A stretch of DNA of 64,000 nucleotides from Rotaria sordida (taxonomy: Eukaryota > Rotifera > Eurotatoria > Philodinida > Philodinidae): the NCBI GenBank assembly GCA_905250125.1, contig CAJNOL010000501.1, forward strand, positions 62,001-126,000, in the 5' to 3' direction. The notes beneath the pieces were generated by a model, which was not told the origin of the DNA, ran no database searches, and saw only the letters and a program-made list of their open reading frames with translations. Both the position numbers and the translations under genes were made by a program. Shown piece by piece: positions 43,313 to 55,600 of the stretch (position 1 is the first letter of the stretch; the number at the start of each line of letters is the position of its first letter).

Positions 43313-45859
43313 ATATACTCAAAAATATGATGAATTTGATTGATAACAACCAAAATTTAATATAACTAGATTAAAACATTGTAAAAAACTAATATTTACA
43401 TTGATTTATGCAATTTTGCAATATTATAAAAAATATTTCATTCAATTTGAGATTATTTTAATTGATTTAAATATATAAAACAACTAGTTCGAATGGTTTT
43501 CGATCAGCATAATAAAATGTTTTACAAACTTTTTGAAATCAATTCGAACTCCATAACGAGTATATATTTCCTCATCAATAAGAAATGGATTTTTTTCTGT
43601 CACGATTACGTATTGATATTGATAAAATTTCATTTTGAATTAGCATATTCGATCCGATAGGACCCACCGGTGGATCACATTATATTTTAACAAAAATCTT
43701 AGTAGAAAAACACTGTCTTTTTCTTTTTTCTTAGACAGGAGATTAAACGTAATCTGTCATCTGCTGTGCCTTCGCTGTTGTTGAAATCATTTATTGCGTA
43801 GCATGATACTTCTCGTTAGAATTCGACATCCAAATTTGATTCTATTTTTTTCCAGACAACTTGACGATTCAAATCCCATCTGAACAAACTCATTGTCCAC
43901 ATCATTCATTCCACTCAGTGATCGCTGCTTCTACATCAATTTCACCGATCAGCATATAACTCGTAGTAAAATTCATCTTAAAAGCAGCTCAAATATACAT
44001 ATCTCAACGTCATAAAAGGAGTTTATTTAGTTCAAAACGCATCAATGGCGCGTATGTTTCGAATCGGAGTCATATGATCCGAATGAATTACATAATAGAT
44101 TGCAATAAAATTAGAATATGATAGAGTATCGTAGGAATAGTCGAATAACTACCACTTTCTCTCTTCTTCTTTTTCTTTGTTTTCGAAGAAAAACAGTTGT
44201 GTGTAAACACACGAGAGAATAGAGTCAAAGAAACGACGAAGAAAAGAAGATAAGAGAAAAAGAAGTCGAAATTTCACCTCTTCTATCTCATTCTAACTGC
44301 GCAATACGTGAGAGAAAAAGAACAACAAAGTTGAGAAATCATACAGCTCGTCGAGATAACGTACTTGTCTATGTACTGTAACAAATAGAAGGAAGAAAAC
44401 GACGGACTAGCACAGAATGAAAAAACCAACGAGTGCATTTGTCTAAAGACGAATGCACATAAAAATGAATCTGTTATAGCTACTCTCTAATATAATTGAA
44501 TCGGATCGAATGTATTAATTTTAGATTTCTAATGCCTATTTATACATTTCACCGTTTCATTTAGACTTTTATTGATCTATATCTAAGCAAATTCTTTTTT
44601 TTTTGTCTTTGGTTATTTTTGATTTGTTACTGTTTTTCCATTTTTCTATATGTACTGCTAGAGCCTGACTACCAGTAGTGATTATACAGAAAAAAACACT
44701 TGTCATTCGTGAGCGATTTTATCAACATTTTTAAAAAAATATTATTATGCATTTTATCTTTGTCAAATAAAGGATTTAATTGATGATAATATGTTATGGA
44801 ATTTGATGAATTTCATATTTTATATAATTGCTGCAAGCTATGAAAAAACCATCGAATAATAGATCCTACAAAAGAGTTTATTATTTTTTTTTTCATAAAC
44901 ATTTGAAGGTTTTATTTTCTTTATCGATGTACAAGGATTTAGGAAAATTTGATATAAGGTTTCTAAGGCTAATAAACCTTTTTATACACTTTATTATTTG
45001 ATGCTTTTTTTTTATAGTATATTCGTGCAATTCTGATTAGTATGATAAACAATAGTTAAACATATGATTTCATCAAAATCATCAGTAGATAAATTTGAAA
45101 GATGTGGCTGAACAATAAAAATAGCTTTTACCATTTTTATCTTTTGCTTCAAAAATAATAATGAACAGGGCCAACACGATATTCGGTTTTTTTTGATGAT
45201 TATGTTGATTAATGATAAATACCAAGTTTTAAATTTGTTGAATAGTAATTACACAAAAGTTGCACATCATAAGAAATTAATGATAATAATAATATAAAAC
45301 GAAGGTATAAATCAGCCAGAATATAATATATTCTAGATGAAGTTAAAGATAGATTTGTATTGAGAATAAGCGAATGCAAACATACCGATACGTATGATGG
45401 TCGTTCACGAGTCATAATTCTACCAAAAAAATAGCGCAGAAACACGTGTGAAAAATCAGTTTAAAAGATAAAATCAATTAATTATCTTTTGTGCCAAATA
45501 TGATTGGATCATTTTGTATAACAAATCAAAAACGTATTTAATAAATGAATGAAAATTAATTTAGAACATACAATATTAAATTATCAAGTTAAACTAGATA
45601 TGCATCAGCAAAAATAAAATAATACAAATAAATCTTGTCCATATAAAATTGAAGCGACATCTAATGAAAAAAAAACATTCCTATGTTTATTTTTCATGTT
45701 AATATCTTGACAACCGATTATGAAATGGTTTCATTGAAATTTTTATACTCAAAAACATTCTTCACAAAATTTTCTTAATGGTAATATATTAGATAATTGA
45801 ATTGCAAAATACTCTAAATTAGAATAATTTGAGAAACAATAAGTACGCCATTCGATTAG
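43313..45859. other. Intergenic region, 2.5 kb
   Basis: No intact gene. The stretch 45020-45445 read on the minus strand has some codon-like composition with stops (for example the open frame 45209-45445) and could be another decayed fragment, but the support is weak. Positions 44160-44340 form a purine/pyrimidine-skewed GA-rich stretch. The SPATA17 promoter should be at the right end. Confidence 0.45.
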
Positions 45860-47454
45860 ATGGCCGCTTTTTTGGAATTACGTCGTAATGCTGATCAAAT
45901 TCTTGTTGAACTCGAACATTTAGCAAAGTACTAGTTATTTATTTATTATTTTATTTGAATATTTATTCTATAAAATTTTTAGAGAAGCTGAATATGTTCG
46001 AGAATATGAAAATAGAGCTAGTGTAATTGTTCAATCAGCGTGGCGAGGTTATGTTGCTCGATCTCATATTAAGTTAGTTATGAAAATTTTTATTTTTATT
46101 TTAAACATTAAATTTATATTTACAGATATTTAAATCGATGTGCGACTCTTATTCAAACACGGTGGCGAATATATAAAGCTCAACAATTATTTCGACAAAA
46201 ACTTAAAGTAAAATAATAAAAATTTTGTTAAATTTTCTATTAATTTAATTATTTAGGAACATGTTCTTCAACTTCGATTAAAATATTATGATGATAATGC
46301 AGTAAAAGTATGATTATTTTTTTTCGTTTTATCAAAGAAAACTTTTTTTTTCCTTATTCATTTAGATTCAAAAAATATGGCGTGGATTTTATGTACGTAA
46401 ATATGTACTTGATTTTTACAGTCGAAAACGGTATCTTACTGGACTTGAACAAAAGAATGAACAAATTAGGTAGTAGAAACTATTTTCTTTTTTTCAGATA
46501 CCTTATAAAAAGATTTTTCTTTTTTTTTAAAATTAGAACCCAATTACGTGAATATCGAGAATATTTAGACCAAAAACAACTTGAACAACAACGACAAGCA
46601 AATATTGCAAAATTAGAAGAAGAAGCTAAAAGAACACATTATTTAGTTAGTACTAAAGTTGTACCTGGCATATACAATTCAAAATATTTAGAGTAAAATA
46701 TATTTATTTTTATTTTAATCTATTATGATTATGAAAGAAATTATTTAACATAGAGCTCCAAAAGAAATGGAAATTATTTTGAGAACTACAAAATTTGAAC
46801 TGCCAACAACAACAACAACAATGAAACCAATTAAGAGTAAGAAAGATCAAGATATAGCAACATTAACAAAAATTTTACCACCACTCAAATCGAAACCACA
46901 AGTATGTCTCATTTTTTTTCTTTTTATTTTCTATGAATTTTAACATATTAAAAATTAATCAGGGTCCTTTTCGTGCACCGGAAGACGTTCGTTATCAACG
47001 TTATCGTCCATTAAAACCATCATTACGATGTGAAACAGATTATTTTGCAACAGAAAAAATGCGTGAAGAATTGAAACTTCAAGAATGGGTTGATCGAATT
47101 CATGATGACACGTATATTTTCTAATATTAATTATATATCAATCAATTTTTTCCTTTCATTTATTTTTCTTTAGATTTAAATCAGGTCTTTGTCATGATAA
47201 ATCTTATCCACGTATGCTAATTGGAGAAGAGCCTTATATAGAACCAACTAAACTTCAACAGTTAGCATTACGACAACCAAATAAAAAACAATGGGCTACT
47301 GACAAGGTTTTATTCTAAATAATTTCTGATAATTAGCATATATTTTCTTTTTTTTTTTTTGAAGGATTTCCGAACTTTAGTACATGGTGTACCAGAATTT
47401 GACAAATTCGAAATGACTTATGTAGAACCACATTATTATTATTCATCTTCATAA
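45860..47454 (+). CDS. SPATA17: Spermatogenesis-associated protein 17 homologue (IQ-motif protein)
   Basis: Ten exons, 45860-45927, 45983-46072, 46126-46207, 46257-46307, 46366-46469, 46537-46692, 46754-46901, 46963-47111, 47174-47306 and 47365-47454, encode 356 aa (human about 361). Three IQ calmodulin-binding motifs are present: VIVQSAWRGYVARSHI, TLIQTRWRIYKAQQLF and VKIQKIWRGFYVRKYV. A charged coiled coil follows (about residues 120-175). Then come family blocks: HYLVSTKVVPGIYNS, ILPPL...QGPFRAPEDV, QRYRPLKPSLR and KQWATDKDFRTLV. SPATA17 proteins are linked to cilia/flagella and male germ cells in vertebrates. In a lineage without males the role would more likely be ciliary. Confidence 0.93.
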
Positions 47455-47744
47455 TATTGTCTAGTTTTTTTTCTCCTTCTAAAAACAATTTCTGTCTTTT
47501 TTTTTTTAATATATATATTTTTCCGATTTCCTGATAAATATATAATCATTCAATGGCAATCGAATTCTAATCGATCTGTTTTCAAAGCAAATATTCATAT
47601 GTATTTTATAATCCATTTCTACGGTGTTTTTTACAATGGTTTTTCTACTGTTCAAGTATGATCGCGAAATAAAAAAAAAGATGTTGACTTTTTTTCATTT
47701 ATACATCAAAACTGAGTGTAAAGATTATGAAGGTATCTCGCCAG

Positions 47745-48315
47745 TTAATCAATCTCTTTTGAGATGAGTCTTAAGCTCATTAGGTAGATCCTGTTGAAAC
47801 GAAAGAAAACCTAAGAGAATTTCTATTGATAACTCTTTCTTCTTGAGTGATGATCATTTTAGTGATATTGTAGTCCTCTTTAGATCACCTTTGAAATTGA
47901 CTTTTAAGTTTTGAATTTAAATCGCACTAGTAAAGTTTTCAATGCAATTAGTTTCTTGTGAATGTATCAGATTTTCTAGTATCTCTTATTCTCAGATATT
48001 ACTATTGACAATTCTGTTATTCAGAAAAACAAACTTTGATCGTATATTTATGTATATCTCAGAATAGAAATACTACAAAATCTGATACTTTCACAAGAAA
48101 CTAGTCTCATTGAGAACTTCATTTATTTAAAGGTTAAGTTCAAAATTTGAACATGATTTGAGAATACTTGCGGTATTACTTTAGAAAACTTATTAAAATG
48201 ACCATAATTCAAGAAGGGATATTCATAGACATCAATCGTTTCAAATTGTCTCTAGTCTCAACAGGATCTATCTAATTCTATAAGACTTATCTCAAAAAGT
48301 AGTTTATCGTTTGAC
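47745..48315. repeat. Foldback element downstream of SPATA17
   Basis: Left arm about 47750-47990 pairs with right arm about 48050-48310. Blocks include TAGATCCTGTTGA with the complement in CAACAGGATCTA, and TTTCTTGTGAATGTATCAGATTTT with the complement in AAATCTGATACTTTCACAAGAAA. The loop is about 60 bp. Confidence 0.78.
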
Positions 48316-48716
48316 AAAGTTCTTTCCTTAGTTTTAGTTTTGTTTTTTTTTTCTGCAAAATAACCCTCGAAATAAGTTCGATAAATATTAGTTATGCATT
48401 CTGTAATGAAAATAGATGTTAAATTCATTTTGTAATTTATGAACAAATATCATTCTATTAGATATCAGATGTAAGACGTATCTCATTTAATGTAAAGAAA
48501 AAAATTGTTATCATCATATTTCTTTGAAAATTTATCTTATAAAGATTCATTTATTGCTTGATAAACAGTACTGTTAATAGTTACATTTATTACTTTCGTG
48601 AAGATAAGCATTAGATAGTACTCTGAAAGTAGTCACGTTAGGAAATACCGTGAGCACTAATGAGTACCTAGCGTCATCAAAAACGTGTCACTTTTGACAA
48701 TTTTTCAACAAACTTC

Positions 48717-48838
48717 AACAGTAAGTACTATTATATCAAAATAAATCTTTTTTTTTCTTCTATTTAAATCATCTAATCATCAAAGTGAACAGTAAGTATT
48801 ATTTTATTTAAAAAAATCTTTTTTTTTCTTTTATTTGC
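48717..48838. repeat. Short direct repeat, 72 bp period
   Basis: ACAGTAAGTACTATT...AAATC followed by a T-run and CTTCTATTT recurs once, 72 bp later, with a few changes. It is a local tandem duplication. Confidence 0.6.
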
Positions 48839-51800
48839 TATGGATCGAGAGAAAATAAATGATCTTTCTTTTTATTCACGAGAAAAATGTATTAACACGA
48901 TGATAAACGACAGTGGTGTACACGTCGAGACGTAATCATAGTCGTAGATTCAACTACTACGACCAGGTGGAGTCATCGAAAATATTATTTGAACAATCAT
49001 GATTTTCTCTAAAAATTGGAAAAAAATCGCCAGTAGATTTTGATTACTCATCAATTTTACTCGTACTAGGATCGAAGTATATGAATACTAGACTCGAGTG
49101 GTCATCTGATAATACTCGTATTTCATGAATGCTCTTATATGACTTTTTCAATACAAAAATCATTTTCATAGAATGATTCTATACATGTATTCTGTTCAGT
49201 ACTATTGTATTACATTTGCTTTATGTAAATAAGCTATCCCATCATTTATCAAAAAGTATATTTCTTTTCTCTGATTATCTCATCTGATAGGTGTAATACT
49301 AAACACTGTCGCTAGTGAACATTCAATTTGTAAATCAATGTTCATTTCTTTTAAAACTACACGAATAAGAACAATTAATTACATCCCTATTAGCAAACGA
49401 TGACTACTATGTATAAGAAAATATTCAAACAAGAAATATATAAGAAATATGTCAGAATGATATTTAAAAAAAAACTCAAGAAAATACATATGCCACGGAT
49501 GCATAAAATGATTCATCGTTATTGTTTATAAAAAGCTGTTGCCTTTTAAAATAGTGGTAACTGTAGATAGTCGCCGCCTCTACATGACCATTGTTACAAT
49601 ACATAAGAAATATTTTTTATTGCATACGAAACAAAAGAAAAGAGCAAATCAAAATTTCAAGCTGAATTTAAGATCGAAGAACTATAGTAATAAAAACCGA
49701 GGCAAATATCATCGCAATTTAACAAAAATCAAGTTAAAGATCGCAATAAATGTATACATACACTAAAATAAAAATCTATTCTATTTACACGTCATTACTG
49801 ATAGTATCGTAGACTTTGTCACAAAAGTTTATTGCAGTTGAATATGTGGTATTATAGATGTATCATTAGTCTATCTGGTCAGCATTTGTCACTATTTGGT
49901 TTATTCCGTACAGCTACATAAAATCGATTCAATTGAACATGTCGAGCTTATACATTTTTGCATGTCTTTGTTTTTAGATAGTTTCTCGATAAGTCATTGT
50001 TCGATGATATGTTGAGAGATCTATTAATGATTGAGAATAGACTGTTTTGAAGTGGTCTAATCAAGATCAAATCTACTGTTTAACGAAGAGGTTTCAAGAT
50101 CTTTCCTTCTCTTATGCTCTAAAACATAGATATTACCTGTTCGAATTAAATGAAAAAAATAGTCATTATTCGCTTGTGTTATGATCTGTGTTGATAACAT
50201 AAAATCGTTTTGTCCTATACATGTGTCTTCATCTTGTTATTCTCTTCTCTTTTCTTTTCTTTCTCCTTTGTTTGTATCTTCTCTAATATCTAGCCATGTT
50301 TAGATATTTATAAAGATCTGTCTTGTTTCATTTATTTTTTGCGTGTTTAGTTAATAAGTATGTTCTCAAGACGAAAAGAAATAAAATTTGAACTTAAATC
50401 TTATTTGTCTACACCGGAAAAAGGCAGACGAATTCAAGATTAGATTCGAAGTACATTTTCAAAGTATTTCGCAGTTTAATCTGCCGTGCATTACATTACA
50501 AAGTAGCGACATATTTGATATAAATCTACAGAAACGATGTATAATAAAATGTTCGATCGAAACACGAATCAGAATGAAACGATTCAATGCATTGTGTTCT
50601 TTTTAGTCACAAAAAATAATGAACAACAGATGTATGAAATGATAGTCATTAACTATTGAATAAAATAAAACTATACGGCAACACAATAGAAAATGAAAAA
50701 ATCGAATTTTGATATAATAGATGTTTTTTTTTCTCAATTCAAACTTGTAGTAGTTTTGGAATCGAAACAATCATTTGTCCTTGAATTTTTTTTCTTATAC
50801 TCAGGCTGAAAGCAGTATTTAAATGTAGAAAGAATCTTTTTTGTAAAATCTATTTGTAAAAAAATAAAGCTAAAACGAGTTATCAGTCATATATATATCT
50901 AAATAAGCATTCAGTCTTGCTCAAAGAAGAAATAGTAAAGTTAGCAATGAAATCATTGTCTTTCTTAAACTCATGATCAAAATAAAATGAATGTCTTACT
51001 ACAAGAGAATGGAGAAATAATAATTAGCTTGCTTAAAATAATTTGCTTTCAATTTCATGAAATACGAACTAAAAGAAGTGTTAATGTATAGGACGAGATT
51101 TTCGAATATCTTTTCCTTCCGCTAATTATCGTGGTAGATATTGTAACAATGGCTCACTATAAATTGTGGCTGATACTTTGTCAATGTTCTCTTACGGATG
51201 GTGATTCGTATAGTTTCGAAAGTGAAATTTATTTTGCATTTATACAAATTACTAAAAGAGAAACCGATAAGTTTATAGGCAAATTAAAAACTCTAGGATA
51301 ATATCAATTTAATTTTGTCTGATGACTTGAATAGATTGTCAATTTTATGTAGTTTTGACTTAAACTGATTTATTCACGAAGTTTTTCTACTATTAACAGT
51401 AGCTATTTTATGCTTTATATTTTTAATCTACAGAAACAGTGATAACCGATTTTCATATTGTTACTTCTTTTCTCTTTAGTTAACAGCATTATGCACAGAT
51501 GCTTTATTGAATATTCTAAGAAAAATCAAAAATGAATACTACATTGAGTACTGATACTTTCATATCAGTATGGATGTTACATAAAAACTTCTTTGAGCAC
51601 TCCTTAAACTATGCTCAAAGTATGCACACAACTGAAATTTCTCCAATATTCAAACAAGTAATTTCTATAATCATGTGACCAAGTCGTATTCGCTGAAAGA
51701 GTATATTCAATAGAATATCAATAACTGTCTAAAAGGAAGAATAAAAAAAGTCAATTCGATCAATATTTTCCAAGATGTAATTGTTCCTGTTGGATCCTAT

Positions 51801-52672
51801 TGGATAGACGTTGGAACCCCTGTTGTTGGATTCAGATCATCGGATCTCTGGAACTTCTGAAGGAACTCTGTCGAATTGGAATCTAATAATAGAACTATTC
51901 GTTCTGATTTATAAAAACTGAACAATTTTATTTAAAAAAAAAATCAAAGTTTCTTTAACTAATCAAAATTGAATTAAGTGTAGTGGTTAGATATCATCGG
52001 TTCACAAGTATAAAAAAAAATTTTTGATTATGCAGAAAAAGAAGTAAAAGAATCAATATTGATTTTTTAAATTTAATCTCGTGACATTGCCATTTCAAGT
52101 TATCAATTATATTGAATTACTTCAATGAAACTAGCTTTATGTTAAATAAATACTGCATGACTTACGGTATAAAAACTCGAGATTTGATTGGTTGCTTCGA
52201 TGAAACTTAAAAAAAAAATCTTCTATAACTTATTTTTGTGAGTGGGCAACATACGTGAAAAAACAACCATTATCAAAAATATATAACAATTGAAATCGTC
52301 GTCGCTATTCATCAGCATGATTTTTTTTAGCAATTATCTATTCATTTAGTATGCTTTTGCGTCGTTCTTCTTTATCAAAACGAATATGGGCACCAGAAGT
52401 TATCTTTTATTCAATTCGAAAAATGGATATGTAAGAACAAAAGATTATATTTAATCGATCATTAACACCATTCATGCCCTTCGATGTAAAAATCATTTAA
52501 AAAGACAAGAACAATCTAGTTGTGCCGGTAGATTCTTCATATAAAAAAAAAAAAACTTTTCAGACAAGAAGTGATCATTTTATTCAAACATTGATCAAGA
52601 GAGATACAGTCAGTTTGCTCCAAACTGATCACGATCATTGATCATACGATATCTAAAAGTGCGTTGCCGACA

Positions 52673-55600
52673 ATGCATTTTCCGTTGCCGCTATTACTTC
52701 TCATTTTCCATTTACTTATTTCTACTTCGCAAACCACGTAAGTCAACTAAATAATATAAATAAGTTCTCGATATAAGCTAATTAATATGATATTTTAGTG
52801 CACAACTTGACGGAACTATATCAAATTCGGACGGTAAGAATAAGAAAAAAAATGAGAAGCTGTAGAATTCGGAAAGTATGTTAGTAGCAAAAAACAGATC
52901 ACGTGCAATCCAGATTACAAGAGTCATGATCGATTTATATCTATGGTTGTGTATGTCTTCCATCCTATCAATATGGAAGTCTATTTCAATTAGATAAAAA
53001 CTATAGCAAGATACTGTATTGTTGCTAATGAAAACTAAAGTCTACTAGCATACTATCAATGACAAAATACTTGCAAGTCGTNNNNNNNNNNGCAAAATGT
53101 TCATCTCAACATTCTTTTTTCATTTATGTATGATCCAATGGAATTGGTCAAGTACCAGTGGTTCAATTCGATCTGTTATGCACTCCCATCCTTTACGTTA
53201 ACACATATGAACAGTAAGAGAATAGATGCTGTAATACAAATAACAATTTAATATAAAAACATCTGGTCGAACAAAAGTTTACTCTCATTTAGACCTATAA
53301 AAGAGAAAAAAGATTGGTTATAGCTTGAACCGAGTGAGAGAAGTTCCAACTTTTATGATCAAAAACCATGTTCTGAGAAAAGTGATTAATAAGTTTCGAA
53401 ATGGATTTTTTAATTCAAATCTAGAAAAAATCATATTAAAATGGTATATTTTCATTAGCGGCGGATCCTTAACACTAGCGACTCATTAGACTTTGAAGGG
53501 AAGACAATCAGATTGGTTAATAATAAACGGCCAAAGTCTATATCAGGCGACATCTATAGATAACCAATCAATGAATCAGAATGAATTCAGCCGATTATTC
53601 TTACCCAATCAGATTGGAGAGAACGAAAAAAGTTTCATACTTTTAAGTCTGGTTGGCTTGCCACCAAAGTCTAGCGAGTCACCAGTGTTCACAGCTCGAT
53701 AAGGTATATTCCTAATATATTTAAATGGTATTTTCGAAAGCAGGTAACAGATGACGTATGCTAGCATCATCTGTCGTATTTATATACTTTTCCTTCTCCT
53801 ATTTTTCAGATGGCGCACTCATTATATACCACTGTATTTTTTGAATACGTTAGTTTACATCAGACATTTGATAATTCAAAAAAATTAATGAAGTCCCTCA
53901 AATGAGATTTTCTTCTCAATATCCAAGTTTGATGAGATTTTCTGAGAAGGTATAACTCGAGTTAACCACCTCATGGTAAACGCTTCAGCTCGATACATTG
54001 AGTATGCAGGTCAAAGAAAAAAACAATTTTTCTCGAAATCTAGAAAGATTTTAGAACGGATACAAACTCGAAATCATTTTTTTGCTCCGTACAAAGAAAA
54101 GGTTTTCTATCAAACCACTTCGGACTGGTGTACTGGAGATTTCGTAGGCGAGATTTATCACCAAACTGTTTTACCAAATCAAAAATAAAGTTTTGTACGA
54201 TACTTAACCCATTCAGTCTAATACTTAACTCCTTATAACTCAATTTATTCCTTTCTAACAATGTCTAATCCCTCATTCCTATACTGAACTTCTCATTTGC
54301 ATACCTATTCCCTTATTTATATAACTAACGTCTTATTCTGAAATTCAATTCCCCATAAATATGTGTCACCCATTATTTCTGTACTTAATCCCTTATAACT
54401 ATACCTAACCTTTTCTAACTGTATCTAATTTCTTATTTCTATTTCTGACACCTTATTCATAAACTTAATTCATACAATGATCTGTTTAACTTTAATCTGG
54501 TTCAAAGAAAAAAAAAACAGCACGTGATTTCAAATAACAATGTGGGCACAGAGCCTTTAGAATTGTGAATCAATTTATATAGCTATATACCCGCTTCTTT
54601 TGGACGCTAGTGCTGGAGGGGTGAGGGGCAGTCATGTAGTCTTTAGAATTATTTAATCATATGTTTACGTATATATCCCCTATTTTCTGATGGTGGATCT
54701 ACCGGGTCTATAGTATGTACAGTAAGAAATAATTCAAAAGACCCTCTGGGAGTTCATAACCCCACTATCTAAAAAAGAGAACTATATAGCTATATATGAT
54801 AGTAAATAATTCTAGGGACTCACGCGATCCACTGTCCATAAAATACAAGTTATCACGAGTGTTTCGAAACATCGCATTAGATAAAAGGGGATATCGTCAG
54901 GTTTGGATGAGTTGTATGTGTAACATCATTTATTCAGAATAAGATTTCCTCACGCTCCGTGATTCATCTTGTGCAAATAAACAGGCTTCTTTTGGTGAAT
55001 TCTCTAAACCATTGTTGTTGGCAAAATCTCATTTTATGATTTGGTTTTTTGAGATTTATCAAAGTTTTGAAAGTTAATAGCTCGTTTCTCATAGTCTATT
55101 TGACGTTTTCGATGACTCTATTTTTTGACATATCCCCTTGCGGAGAACCAGGGTGAAGTTTTTTCGAAGAAAATGAAAGTTGTCAGAACTGTTTGAAAAA
55201 TGCATAAATCATATTCAGAATTTTGTGCTGATTCCAAATATATCGCTTTTGTGAATAGCAGTCGAGTCATTTTAATCGATATCGATCGGATACGAAGCAA
55301 AAATTGCTGCCTTTTGCTGTCTGTAGTCGTTGCATACCTATATTCAGTTTGTTTCCCCAAAATTCATATCCATGCAATAGTAGTATTTTGTAGAGCTTCA
55401 AAAGAGCTATCGATTAGTATATAAACGAAAGTATTTTAGACTGAAAATAAGAGAGAAAGATCATCCACAATATCGGTGACAACTACTTAAACACCCATAT
55501 TGGCGCCGCACTGTTTGTCTTAAAGATGAACGAAAAAATTTCTCAAACAAATGTGATGTTTTCATGATTCTTGTATATACTTGTGCAGTTTTCTGTTCTC

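Larger units (their letters stand above)
47455..52672. other. Intergenic region, 5.2 kb, no supported gene
   Basis: AT-rich spacer holding the foldback element at 47745-48315 and a short direct repeat at 48717-48838. Open frames at 49539-49766 and 50388-50606 (plus) and 48258-48446 (minus) show no domains, no splice partners and no codon bias like the neighbouring genes. The promoter of the secreted modular gene should lie at the right end. Confidence 0.55.

Noticed and set aside
45209-45445. 78-codon minus-strand frame
   Set aside because: Surrounding sequence hints at decayed coding DNA, but frame changes and stops leave nothing that can be named.
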